Shown here in pieces: positions 1 to 9,600 of a DNA stretch of 57,025 nt. Source of the DNA: Acidobacteriota bacterium. Its GTDB lineage: Bacteria > Acidobacteriota > Terriglobia > Bryobacterales > Bryobacteraceae. The DNA lies in NCBI GenBank assembly GCA_018268835.1, contig JAFDVU010000019.1, positions 1 through 57,025 of the forward strand. The letters are read 5' to 3'. The notes under the pieces were generated by a model. The model was not told where the DNA came from. It did no database searches and saw only the letters and a program-made list of their open reading frames with translations. How positions within the stretch are numbered: the first letter of the stretch is position 1; every line of letters starts with the position of its first letter. The position numbers and the translations under genes were made by a program.

Positions 1-2
1 CG

Positions 3-83
3 ACGCAATTGCGCACCCTCTACCTGGGGCAGGGAGTGCGCATCAACAACCACTATGACCTGGCGCTGGCGTACCTTTTCTAG
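3..83 (+). CDS. C-terminal fragment of an outer-membrane beta-barrel protein (partial)
   Basis: The frame starting at base 3 is open from the left edge to a TAG at 81-83 and gives 26 residues. They alternate polar and hydrophobic residues and end in LAYLF. A terminal Phe after an alternating strand is the usual C-terminal signature of outer-membrane barrels recognised by BamA. The rest of the gene lies outside the window. Its end overlaps the start of the cupredoxin-like gene by 29 nt, so the two are probably co-transcribed and translationally coupled. The barrel call rests on one strand only. Confidence 0.5.
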   Translation, partial: TQLRTLYLGQGVRINNHYDLALAYLF

Positions 84-780
84 AGCGGCCGCGGCGATGC
101 TGGCTCCCGTGCTGGCGCTGGCCGGCACGGTCGGCGGGAATGTCGAGCTGACCAACTCGAAGGACCCCGCCGTGCGCAGGCACCGCGACTACTCGGGGGT
201 GGTCATCTGGCTGGCGCCGGTGGATCGCGGCGCGCCCGCCTCACCTCCGCGGCGTGCGCAGATGCTGCAAAAGGGCAAGCAGTTCCTGCCGCACGTGATC
301 GCCATCCCGGTGGGTGGAACGGTGGACTTCCCCAACCTGGACCCGATCTTTCACAACGCGTTTTCGAACTTCAGCGGACAGCCCTTCGACGTGGGACTCT
401 ATCCGCCGAAAACCACCCGCGCCGTGACCTTTCGCCACGCCGGGCTGGTGCGGGTGTTCTGCAACATCCACGCGACGATGAGCGCGGTCATCGCGGTGCT
501 CGACACGCCGTGGTTCGCGGTGACGCCGCCCAACGGAAAGTACGAAATCGAGGGAGTACCGGCGGGCGAGTACCAGTTGCACCTGTTTCACGAGCGCGCG
601 CTGCCGGAGAACCTGAAGTTTCTGGAGCGCCGCATTACCGTGCCCGAGGGCGGCGTGAACCTGCCGCTGATCTCGATCTCCGAAACTGGCTACATCCCGG
701 CGCCGCACCTGAACAAGTTCGGCCGGGAATATCCCCCGGCGGGGAGCGAGGGCACGTACCCGGGAGCACCCAAACAATGA
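55..780 (+). CDS. Exported cupredoxin-like protein with carboxypeptidase-regulatory-like tail
   Basis: The 241-residue protein has a basic N-terminus (WRWR) and an Ala/Leu signal segment ending near residue 24. Residues ~95-150 look like a type-1 copper site: an HNAFS histidine, then FCNIHATM supplying Cys, His and Met in plastocyanin order. After this comes a short beta module, GKYEIEGVPAGEYQLHLFHE, of the kind seen in carboxypeptidase-regulatory folds. It probably acts in the periplasm as a copper-binding or redox sensor partner. The start at 55 is preferred over ATG 97 because it keeps the charged n-region. The gene overlaps the upstream barrel gene by 29 nt and the downstream kinase by 4 nt (ATGA), so all three look like one operon. 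Copper binding is inferred from residue order only. Confidence 0.7.
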   Translation: MTWRWRTFSRAAAAMLAPVLALAGTVGGNVELTNSKDPAVRRHRDYSGVVIWLAPVDRGAPASPPRRAQMLQKGKQFLPHVIAIPVGGTVDFPNLDPIFHNAFSNFSGQPFDVGLYPPKTTRAVTFRHAGLVRVFCNIHATMSAVIAVLDTPWFAVTPPNGKYEIEGVPAGEYQLHLFHERALPENLKFLERRITVPEGGVNLPLISISETGYIPAPHLNKFGREYPPAGSEGTYPGAPKQ

Positions 781-2549
781 GGTGGATTTTCTCCAGGCTC
801 TCGCTGCTCACCAAGGTGATGCTCTCCACCTCGGTGGCGATCACGCTGTTGTTCGCGCTCACCGGCGAGATCGTGCTCAGGCAGGTCACCCAGACCATGT
901 CGCAGACGCTGGAGGAAGAAGTGCAGGCGAGCTTCCGCTCCTACGTCTCACTGTGGAAAGCGCGCACGGAACTGCTCTCCAGCGTGAGCCAGATCCTGGC
1001 CGGGATGCCGGACGTCCGCGCCTCCTTCGGCACGGGCGACGAAGCCACCATCCGCGACACGGCGGGCGATTTGTGGTCGAAGATCTCCAGCCTGAGCGGG
1101 GTCTTCCTGGTAGCGGATCCGAGCGGCAGGGTGGTGAGTTCGCTGGGCGGAGTGACGGAGCCCTCGCTGGGTCGCAACCTGGACCTGGTGAAAGCGGCGG
1201 AAGCGCGCTTTCCGGCGCAATCCAGCGGCTTCTACCGCACCGGCAAGGAGCTGTACCATTTCGCCGTGACTCCGGTGTACGTGCAGTCGGCGCCGGGACA
1301 GAATTCGCTGATCGACGTGCTGGTGGCCGGGTATCGCGTGGACGCGCTGGTGGCGCAGCAACTCAAGGACGCGACCCACAGCGAGTTCCTGTTCCTGACA
1401 CCGGCGGGCGTGATCGCCTCCACACTGAATCCGCGCGCTACCGCGGCGGTGGAGGCGGACCTGGCGCGCGCCAGAGCCGGACCGCGGGTGAGCGACGGCG
1501 TGATCGAGTACGCCTATTCGGAAACGCCGCTCAAGGACCTGGACGGGCAGCCGGTGGGGCGGCTCTGCATCCTCCGCTCTTTCGGCGACGCGCAGCAGCG
1601 CATCGCGGGGATGAAGGCCAACATCGCGATGCTGTGGCTGCTGGCCATCGCCACCGGGTTTCTGCTCACCTACCTGCTGGCGCGGCGCATCGTGAATCCC
1701 GTGCGGCAACTCGACCGCGCGGCGGCCGAGGTGGCGCGGCAGAACTACGCCATCCAGGTGCCGGTGGACAGCGAAGACGAACTGGGGCGTCTGGCGGCGA
1801 CCTTCAACAGCATGTGCGCCTCCATCCGGCACGCGCGCGAAGACCTGATCCGGCAGGAGCGGATCTCCACCATCGGGCGGCTTTCGGCGAGCATCGTCCA
1901 CGACCTGCGCAATCCGCTGGCGGCGATCTACGGCGGCGCCGAGATGCTGGTGGATACCGAGATGCCGCCCGCGCACGTGAAGCGTCTGGCGGGTAACATC
2001 TACCGCTCGTCCCGGCGCATTCAGGGGATGCTGCAAGACCTGTTGGACGTTTCGCGCGGCAAGCAGGGCGCGCCCGAAACGTGCCGGCTGCGCGAAGTGG
2101 CGATGGCGGCGGCGGATTCGCTGGCCGCGGCGGCGGAAGCGCAGGGCGTGAAGGTGACGCTCGATATCGCGCCGCGGATCGAACTGCCGCTGGACCGCGG
2201 ACGCATGGAGCGCGCCTTCGTCAACCTGATCGGCAACGCGCTGGAGGCGATGCCCTCGGGCGGCGAAGTGCGCGTCCGTGCGGAGATGGAGGAAGGCGCC
2301 GTGGTGGTGCACGTGGAAGACGACGGACCGGGAATCGCGCCGGAGATCCGCGCGCGGATCTTCCAGCCGTTCGTCACCGCGCGCAAGAAGAGCGGGCTGG
2401 GGCTGGGACTGGCGCTTTCGCGGCAGACCGTACTCGAACACGGCGGCGATATGTGGGTGGAGTCCGAACCCGGGCGCGGCGCGCGATTCGGTTTCCGGCT
2501 GCCGGGCGCGCAGGTTCCCGAAGGGCAGGGCGTGAGTGTCCCGGACTAG
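777..2549 (+). CDS. Membrane sensor histidine kinase with HAMP domain
   Basis: The 590-residue protein starts at the ATG overlapping the previous stop. TM1 is at ~8-30 and TM2 at ~284-303, with a ~250-residue periplasmic sensor between them. A HAMP region (residues ~305-355) leads into HisKA with the phospho-acceptor in SIVHDLRNP (His375). The ATPase domain follows: N box in NLIGNALEAMP, G1 box in DDGPGIAP and G2 box GLGLGLALS. It autophosphorylates and should pass phosphate to a response regulator, but none is encoded nearby, so the partner is unknown. Coupling to the cupredoxin-like gene suggests the periplasmic signal involves copper, redox or the barrel protein. An in-frame extension back to 510 exists but lies inside the previous gene and is rejected. 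Confidence 0.9.
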   Translation: MRWIFSRLSLLTKVMLSTSVAITLLFALTGEIVLRQVTQTMSQTLEEEVQASFRSYVSLWKARTELLSSVSQILAGMPDVRASFGTGDEATIRDTAGDLWSKISSLSGVFLVADPSGRVVSSLGGVTEPSLGRNLDLVKAAEARFPAQSSGFYRTGKELYHFAVTPVYVQSAPGQNSLIDVLVAGYRVDALVAQQLKDATHSEFLFLTPAGVIASTLNPRATAAVEADLARARAGPRVSDGVIEYAYSETPLKDLDGQPVGRLCILRSFGDAQQRIAGMKANIAMLWLLAIATGFLLTYLLARRIVNPVRQLDRAAAEVARQNYAIQVPVDSEDELGRLAATFNSMCASIRHAREDLIRQERISTIGRLSASIVHDLRNPLAAIYGGAEMLVDTEMPPAHVKRLAGNIYRSSRRIQGMLQDLLDVSRGKQGAPETCRLREVAMAAADSLAAAAEAQGVKVTLDIAPRIELPLDRGRMERAFVNLIGNALEAMPSGGEVRVRAEMEEGAVVVHVEDDGPGIAPEIRARIFQPFVTARKKSGLGLGLALSRQTVLEHGGDMWVESEPGRGARFGFRLPGAQVPEGQGVSVPD

Positions 2550-2731
2550 GCCGCATTTCTCACACCTCTTCTACTGCGGCTCGCGATAAGGCCATGTCTA
2601 CTTCGTTGCGCTCGCCCACCGTGCTCGACATACCGTTCAAGTATGCCTCCGCGCGCTGAGCTTCGCGCGCCTCGTATCCACGGCCTTCTCACGCCCCTCG
2701 CTACGAACCGGTGTGAGAAATGCGGCCTAGT
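2545..2731. repeat. Long imperfect palindrome between convergent genes
   Basis: Bases 2545-2566 and 2710-2731 are a perfect 22-bp inverted repeat, beginning ACTAGGCCGCATTTCTCACAC on the left arm. Inward from these arms the two halves remain similar by eye, with many matches such as AAGGCC against AAGGCC on the reverse strand. The central part holds a small CATAC...GTATG hairpin and a GCGCG...CGCGC hairpin. The element overlaps the stop codons of both flanking convergent genes. It could be a bidirectional terminator or a dispersed palindromic repeat of this lineage. Confidence 0.7.
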
Positions 2732-3860
2732 GGCCGGTGGCGCAGCAGACCTGCGTGGAGATGATCTCCGGCAGGTCCGACTTCCGCTTGGAGTCCGCGT
2801 CGGCGGTGAAGTAGCGCTCCGCGGAGAGATTGCGGTAAATCTTCCCGCCCACGCCGGCGGCGATCGGTCCGCTCACGTTGCTGCCGCCGGTGAGCATCAC
2901 CACGACCACCAAGCGGTGTGCGCCGGCTTCGTTGAAGCTGCCGAACCAGCCCATGTGACGCGCGCTCTGCGCGTCCGTGCAGGTGCCGGTCTTGCCCAGG
3001 ATCGGCTCGTTCTGGTCGTAGCCGGCGAGCCTTGCGGTGCCGTAGTCCACCGCGCCTTTCATGCCGTCCTTGATATCTTCCCAGCCGCTGGGCACAATCT
3101 TGAGTTCGCGCTTCAGCTTGGGCTCGAAGGTGTCGGCTTCCTGTGGGGTCCGCGGATATTGCAGGTAATAGAGCTTGCCGCCGTTGGAGATCGCGCTCAA
3201 CAGCGCGGCGAGTTCCAGAGGCGTCATGGTGATACCGGTGCCGAAGCTGGTCATCAGGCCGACGCCGCCCATCTCCTTCAACTCCTTCGCGGGCAGCACG
3301 CCGGGTTCTTCGCCGGAAATGTCCAGCCCCGCCTTCTCGCCCAAGCCGAGCATCTCGGCATACTCGTGCACGCGGTCGAACCCCAGCCGGCGGCCGAGTA
3401 TGTTGAAGTACTGGTTATTGGAGTGGGCCAGCGCCTGCGTCAGGTTATAGGCGACGTAGCGGCTGGTGGGGACGTTGGTGTTCTTGCCGACGATGTTCTC
3501 GGTGAGCGCGGCCAGCGAGGTCACCAGCTTGATGGTGGAGCAGGGGATGAATCCGCTCTTCAGCGCCAGTTTCTGGTTGACGATGGTGAGAACTTTGCCG
3601 TTGGCCGGGTCCACCACCACCACACTGCCGGCAAAGCCGCCGAGCGCAGCCACGGCCGCGCGCCGCACCGTGAGATCGTCGCCATCGATGACGTCGCCGA
3701 TGGTCGGGTCCACCGGGGGGGCGGGCTTGCGCCGGACCACCCGCTTGCGCGTCGTGGCGGACACTGTCTTCTTCTTGGAGGTTTGCGCGGGAGTGGCCGC
3801 AACAGAGGCCAGTTGCAGCAGGCAGAGCGCGGCGAATGGTACGGCGAAGAATCTTCTCAT
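2727..3860 (-). CDS. Penicillin-binding transpeptidase-domain protein
   Basis: The 377-residue protein carries all three active-site motifs of the serine acyltransferase fold: STIK (Ser108-Lys111), SNN (147-149) and KTG (290-292). It starts with a signal peptide (MRRFFAVPFAALCLLQLAS). A Lys/Arg/Pro-rich linker (28-50) follows, then GSVVVVDPANGKVL, typical of the entry into PBP2/FtsI-type transpeptidase domains. It is far shorter than a class B PBP and lacks the N-terminal dimerisation domain. It could be a periplasmic D,D-transpeptidase, an OXA-like class D beta-lactamase relative, or a sensor-type protein. Met at 3860 is chosen over Met 3911 because it gives a clean signal peptide. A strong promoter lies upstream. 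Confidence 0.8.
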   Translation of the reverse strand: MRRFFAVPFAALCLLQLASVAATPAQTSKKKTVSATTRKRVVRRKPAPPVDPTIGDVIDGDDLTVRRAAVAALGGFAGSVVVVDPANGKVLTIVNQKLALKSGFIPCSTIKLVTSLAALTENIVGKNTNVPTSRYVAYNLTQALAHSNNQYFNILGRRLGFDRVHEYAEMLGLGEKAGLDISGEEPGVLPAKELKEMGGVGLMTSFGTGITMTPLELAALLSAISNGGKLYYLQYPRTPQEADTFEPKLKRELKIVPSGWEDIKDGMKGAVDYGTARLAGYDQNEPILGKTGTCTDAQSARHMGWFGSFNEAGAHRLVVVVMLTGGSNVSGPIAAGVGGKIYRNLSAERYFTADADSKRKSDLPEIISTQVCCATGH

Positions 3861-3935
3861 GCGCGGCGACGATCCGGACGCGGCCCAGGGCGCACCGGGA
3901 CGCCGCGTCATGTGTTTTTCACATCCGACCCAGGT

Positions 3936-3965
3936 ATTATCCTCAATCACTTTTCCGCTCGTCAA
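3936..3965 (-). promoter_or_regulatory. Sigma70-type promoter for the transpeptidase gene
   Basis: On the minus strand TTGACG (3965-3960) and GATAAT (3941-3936) are 18 bp apart. The predicted start near 3929 gives a leader of about 70 nt before ATG 3860. This is one of the AT-richest stretches locally. Confidence 0.65.
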
Positions 3966-4019
3966 CATTACTTTAGTACAATCGCGGATCTGCCCCCGGG
4001 CAGGGAATACTCCAGACCA

Positions 4020-6110
4020 ATGCGAAACGCCGTAGCCAGCCTCTTTGCCTTCGCGGTTGTACCGCTTTTTGCCCAACCAGGCGCGCTCCCCGCCGGAGGC
4101 GCCCGCGACTGGCCGGCCTACGGCGGCGTGCCGGCGGGCACGCGATACTCCGCGCTGAAGCAGATCAACCGCACCAACGTGCGCCGTCTGCGCGTGGCAT
4201 GGACTTTCGACACCCGCGAGGGACGGGGCGACGGGCAGACCCAGCCGGTCGAGATCGCGGGCGTTCTCTACGGGCTGACGCCTTCGCACAAGGTGGTGGC
4301 CCTCGATGCGGCCAGCGGGACGCTGCGCTGGCGCTTCGACCCGGGCATCGCCGGACGCGGGGCGAATCGCGGCCTGGCCTATTGGGCTTCGGGCGGCGAA
4401 GGGCGCATCTTCGCCGCCGTGCAGAGCTACGTCTACGCGCTGGACACCGCCACGGGCAAGCCGGTCCCCGGATTCGGCAAGGACGGGCGCATCGACCTGC
4501 GCGAGGGGCTGGGACGCGATCCGGCGAAACAATCGATCGTGGTGACTACGCCGGGTGTGGTGTGGCGCGACCTGCTGATCGTGGGCGGGCGGATGCCGGA
4601 GGCGCTGCCTTCGCCGCCGGGCGACATCCGGGCGTATGACGTACGCACGGGCAAGCTGCGCTGGAGCTTCCACACGATTCCGCATCCGGGCGAGACGGGG
4701 TACGAGACGTGGCCCAAGGACGCGTGGACGTACTCGGGCTCCGCCAACAACTGGGCCGGGATGGCAGTGGATGAGAAGCGCGGCATCGTGTACGTGCCCA
4801 CAGGCTCTGCGGCTTCAGACTTCTACGGCGCGGACCGGATCGGCGACGACCTCTTCGCCAATACGCTGCTTGCGCTCGACGCGGCCACCGGCAAACGGCT
4901 GTGGCACTTTCAGGCGGTGCGGCACGACATCTGGGATCGCGATTTCCCGTCCCCGCCGGCGCTGGTCACGGTGAAGCGCGGCGGGCGGATGGTGGACGCG
5001 GTGGCGCAGACCACGAAGCAGGGCTGGGTCTACCTGTTCGACCGGGTGAGCGGCGAGCCGCTGTTTCCGATCGGGTATCGCGAGTACCCGGCGAGCACCG
5101 TGCCCGGCGAAGCGGCCGCGAAGACGCAGCCGCTGCCCACGAAACCCGCACCCTACGCGCGGCAGGTCCTCACGGAGGACATGCTGACGAATCGCACGCC
5201 GGAGGTTCATCGGTGGGCGCTGGAGCGGTTCCGGACGTTGCGCAGCGGCGGGCAGTTCGTACCCTTCGCCGTGGGGCAGGAGACCGTGATCTTCCCCGGC
5301 TTCGACGGCGGCGCCGAATGGGGCGGTCCGGCGTACGACCCCGAGAGCCATCTGCTGTATGTGAACGCGAACGATCTGCCGTGGACCTCGTCGCTGGCGG
5401 AGAACCAGGCGGGCAATTCGGGGCGGCAGTTGTACCTTACCAATTGCGGCGTCTGCCACGGCGACGGCATGGCGGGCGCGCCGCCGCAGATTCCTTCGCT
5501 GGTGGACATCGGCAGCCGGCGCACGGCGGCGGAGGTCACCGCCATCGTGCGGCAGGGCGCGGGACGGATGCCGTCGTACCCGGGCTTGAGCAGCGCGGAT
5601 CTGACGGCGCTGGTCGGGTACGTCATGAAGCACGAAAACAAGGAACTGGAGGGCGGCGAGCCCGCGCGCGTGGCTCCCAGGTACCGCTTCACGGGGTATC
5701 ACAAGTTCCTGGATCCGGAAGGGTATCCGGCGGTGGCGCCGCCTTGGGGCACGCTCAACGCGATCGACCTGGACACCGGTGAATACGCGTGGAAGATCCC
5801 GCTGGGCGAGTACCCGGAACTGGCCGCGAAGGGTATGAAGGATACGGGCACGGAGAATTACGGCGGCCCGATTGTGACCGCGGGCGGGTTGGTATTCATC
5901 GGCGCGACCAACTTCGACCGCAAGTTCCGTGCGTTCGACAAGGCGAGCGGCAAACTGCTCTGGGAGACCACCCTGCCCATGGCCGGCAACGCGACGCCGG
6001 CGACTTACGAGGTGAACGGGAAGCAGTACGTGGTGATCTACGCGACCGGCGGCAAGGGGCGCGCGAGCGATCCGAGCGGCGGAATTTACGTGGCGTTCGC
6101 GCTAAGGTGA
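4020..6110 (+). CDS. PQQ-dependent dehydrogenase with cytochrome c domain inserted in the propeller
   Basis: The 696-residue protein has a signal peptide (MRNAVASLFAFAVVPLFAQ). It carries the quinoprotein propeller repeats of the membrane glucose dehydrogenase type: DWPAYGGVPAGTRYSAL near the N-terminus, ALDAASGTLRW, HDIWDRDFPSPPAL around the active site, and a closing blade ending near YVVIYATGGKG. A single haem c domain interrupts the late blades: CGVCH at 476-480, with RMPSYPG as the likely axial Met loop. Substrate oxidation at PQQ would pass electrons to this haem in the periplasm. The substrate is unknown; sugar or alcohol are both possible. No pqq biosynthesis gene is in the window. 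The next gene downstream is the frameshifted remnant on the opposite strand. Confidence 0.85.
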   Translation: MRNAVASLFAFAVVPLFAQPGALPAGGARDWPAYGGVPAGTRYSALKQINRTNVRRLRVAWTFDTREGRGDGQTQPVEIAGVLYGLTPSHKVVALDAASGTLRWRFDPGIAGRGANRGLAYWASGGEGRIFAAVQSYVYALDTATGKPVPGFGKDGRIDLREGLGRDPAKQSIVVTTPGVVWRDLLIVGGRMPEALPSPPGDIRAYDVRTGKLRWSFHTIPHPGETGYETWPKDAWTYSGSANNWAGMAVDEKRGIVYVPTGSAASDFYGADRIGDDLFANTLLALDAATGKRLWHFQAVRHDIWDRDFPSPPALVTVKRGGRMVDAVAQTTKQGWVYLFDRVSGEPLFPIGYREYPASTVPGEAAAKTQPLPTKPAPYARQVLTEDMLTNRTPEVHRWALERFRTLRSGGQFVPFAVGQETVIFPGFDGGAEWGGPAYDPESHLLYVNANDLPWTSSLAENQAGNSGRQLYLTNCGVCHGDGMAGAPPQIPSLVDIGSRRTAAEVTAIVRQGAGRMPSYPGLSSADLTALVGYVMKHENKELEGGEPARVAPRYRFTGYHKFLDPEGYPAVAPPWGTLNAIDLDTGEYAWKIPLGEYPELAAKGMKDTGTENYGGPIVTAGGLVFIGATNFDRKFRAFDKASGKLLWETTLPMAGNATPATYEVNGKQYVVIYATGGKGRASDPSGGIYVAFALR

Positions 6111-6215
6111 GCGCACGGGCGGTCACGATGTGACGCCGCCGGTTGTGGGTGCAGTTGGCCTACTTCAGCCGGGTCTTCACTACGTCGCCGGCATGATCCG
6201 ATACCCGCGGCCCGC

Positions 6216-6696
6216 TCACACTTGAACCTTCGACTGCATCACATCGAGATCGAGGGCGATCCAGCCGACGTCCGTGGAAGGCAACTGCAGGAGCCGGCCC
6301 GTCCTCCAGAGAGTAACCTCCTGAAGTGCGATCGGGTCGAGTTGATATTTGACTCCGGCTACGCTCACTGAGATGGCGGGCTAACTCGATTGGAGCGGAG
6401 CAATCGAGACCGGCGCGGCTTTCGAAGGCATCGGGTTGGTTGAGAGAATCCAAAAGGAACTGCTGCATCTCCGCGGTCTGGCCGGTGAGAACGATCGCTT
6501 CTCGATCGCCTACTTGAATCCGCTCGTGACTCGGTCCGCGTGGCCGTGATATGCGCTCTTCCAATTCAGTCGATGCCAGCCAGTCCACCTCAAGTTGCCC
6601 TCGCCCCAGACGCAAGCGGGTAGCATGCCCCTCAACGAAGAGTTTCGCGAGCGTGGGCAGACGCGATCCGCTATTCTGTATCGCATGTGCAGGCAT
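6216..6696 (-). pseudogene. Frameshifted conserved hypothetical gene (unrecognised)
   Basis: On the minus strand one frame runs from Met 6696 through protein-like sequence (RLRLGRGQLEVDW, RIQVGDREAIVLTGQTAEM, QPDAFESRAGLDC). Around 6384-6374 sensible coding moves to the next frame, which reads ISVSVAGVKYQLDPIAL, VTLWRTGRLLQLPSTDVGW and ALDLDVMQSKVQV before a TGA at 6218-6216. In the first frame the same stretch becomes an Arg/Ser-rich string. The pattern fits a one-base insertion or two-base deletion in a ~160-residue gene. The start is uncertain because Met 6696 overlaps the divergent gene at 6685 by 12 bp. I do not recognise the family. Confidence 0.6.
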
Positions 6697-9600
6697 TACA
6701 GAGTATCAGCTCCTGTTTACCTTTTCCTCGCCCTGGCTGCCGAAGTCGGAATCTGCTTCGCGCAAAACACAATCCGCGTTCCGGTGGATAAGCCGACAAT
6801 TCAGGCCGCCATCCTGTCCGCTGCCAATGGCGATACCGTACTAGTTTTGCCTGGCACCTACAAGGAGCACATCGATTTTTCCAGGAAGGCCATCACCGTC
6901 AAGAGTGTTTCCGGTCCTGATATTACTATCATCGACGGCGGATTGCAGCCCGGAGTGGTCGTCTCTTTTACTCAAGGTGAAGGTCCGGCCTCCGTACTAC
7001 AGGGATTCACGATTCAAAACGGCGCCGCCGACGAAGGCGGCGGCATTACCGTGCAGGGCGCCTCCCCGACCATCACCGGTAACCGCATCGTCAACAACAG
7101 CGGCTGCTCCGGGGCGGGAATCGGGGTAGGGTTCGGCAATCCAATCATCCAGGGAAACACGATCTCCGGCAACAAGGGCAATTGCGGCGGCCTGGGCGGC
7201 GGCGGAATCGAGTTTCGCGGCGCGAGCACCGGGAAAGTGCTGAACAATGTGATCACCGGCAATTCCACTAATTCGGATGGCGGCGGCGTGGTGTTGTGGG
7301 CGGGGGGCGCGGTCACCTTGCGCGACAACATCATCACCGGGAACACTGCCGGCGGCACTGGCGGAGGGATCGCGACCGTCAACTCCGCTCCAGCCATCAT
7401 CGCCGGCAACCTGATCGCCGGCAATAAGGCGAATGGCGCGGGCGCCCTCTCGTTTTCCAATCCGTATGGCGCACTGATCAACAACACCATCGCCGGGAAC
7501 CAGTCGACGAACATGACCTCGTCGGCAGTTTCGGGATTGCAGGCCAGCTTTGACGTCAACAGCCGGACCGTCGGCAACCTGATCATCGCGGCGGCCGGTC
7601 AAATCGCCCTCGCCTGCGGCGTCTACGGACAGGTGCCGATCAACGGCACGTTCAAGAATAACGACGTCTTCTCGGTGGGCGGTGGCAATGCTTACCAAAG
7701 CAGCTGCGTGACTCAGACCGGCAGCCAGGGCAACATCTCGGCCGACCCGCAGTTCGTCAATGCCGCCGCCGGCAACTACCGCCTGCAGTCCACTTCGCCT
7801 GCCCTGAACGGCGGCGACGCTGCTGCCGCGGAGCTGGCTAGTACCGATCTCGACGGCAATTCGCGATTTCGCGCCGGGAAGGTGGATATGGGCGCCTACG
7901 AATATCCGGGCGCCACCAGCGTAACGGTCTGGCCGGCCCCCGTCAATTTCCAGCAGCAGGCGGTGGGAAGCAGCAGCGACGTGCAGGCCGTCACCGTTAC
8001 CAACACCGGCGCCGCGCCCCTGCAGATCGCTTCCATAGCCACCACCGGAGACTTTTCGCAAACCTCCACTTGCCCCACCACGTCGAGCGTCCCGTCCGGC
8101 GGCAACTGCATTGTCGCCGTCACCTTCACTCCCACCGCGCGCGGTTCGCGCGCCGGCACACTGACAATCGTCTCCAACGCCGCCGGCAGTCCCTCCGTTG
8201 TGAACCTTACGGGAACCGCGGTCGGCGCTGTCCTCAACCTCTCCAGCACTGCCATCACCTTTCCCAACCAGCTCACCGGCACTGACAGCCCGCCGCAGCA
8301 GCTTGCGCTGACGAACAACGGCGATTACCCGCTCATCGTATCCAACATCACCGCGACCGCCGAGTTTACCCAGACGAACACCTGTGGGTCGCCGCTGCCC
8401 ATCGGGGGCTCGTGCACTGTCTCGGTAGTATTCCACCCTATCGCGTCCGGCACTCGCACCGGCACTTTGACCATTAACAACAATGCCGTGGGCGGCACCC
8501 AGACGGTAGGCATGACGGGCAACGGCCAGGCGCTCCTGCCGACTTTGACTTCGATCTCGCCGACGGGGGCTTCCACTGGCGGCGCGACGTTCACTCTTAC
8601 TGTCCAGGGAACGAACTTCATTTCCAACTCTGTTGTGCGCTGGAACGGCAACGATCGGCCCACCACCTACACAGGTCCTACCAGGCTGACTGCCAATATC
8701 CCCGCCGGCGATCTCGCCACCGGCGGCGCCTTTCCAATTACCGTCTTCAATCCGGCGCCGGGCGGCGGATCATCGAACGCCGTCATCATCACCGTATCGA
8801 ACCTCGTGCCCAATCTGACTTCTCTTTCGCCGACATCCGCACTTGTCGGGTCGCCGGGATTCCAACTCACGCTCAACGGGACCAACTTCGTCAGCGGCGC
8901 CGAAGTCCGCTGGAACGGGAATGCGCGACCCACCACCTTTGTCAGCCCGAACCAACTCCGCGCCGACATCTCCGCGGTGGACATCTCCTTCGCCTCCACG
9001 AATCAGCTGACCGTCTTCAACCCATCGCCCGGCGGCGGCATCTCGGCGTCCCTCACCTTTACCGCGGTGGTCCCCACCCCCGTGCCGGTACTCACTTCGA
9101 TCTCGCCAGCCTCCGCCACAGCGGGCGACCCGCCACTTACGCTGACGCTCAACGGCAGCGGTTTCGGCCCAACCTCCACCGTCCGCTGGGGCGCCGCCGG
9201 CCGGGCCACCACCTACATCAGCGACACCGAGCTTCGGGCCGCGATCTCCGCCGCCGATCTCGCGTATGGCGGGACCGTTTTCGTAACCGTAAGCAATCCC
9301 GCGCCGGGCGGGGGAATCTCCGCCACGCAAGTCTTCACCATCGCCGGAAGCCCGCTGCCCACCATCAGTTCCGTGAGCCCGAGCACGATTACCGGCGGTC
9401 TGGCCGCCGCGACTATCACGGTCACCGGCAGCGGCTTCACGTCCTCGTCAGTCGTACGATGGAACGGCGCCGACCGGTCCACCACCTTCGTGACCGCCAG
9501 CCGGCTCACCGCCAGCCTGCTGGCCGCCGACACAGCCGCAATGGGAACCGTCAAGGTCGCGGTCTACAATCCGCCGCCAGGGGGCGGGACGTCGCAGACT

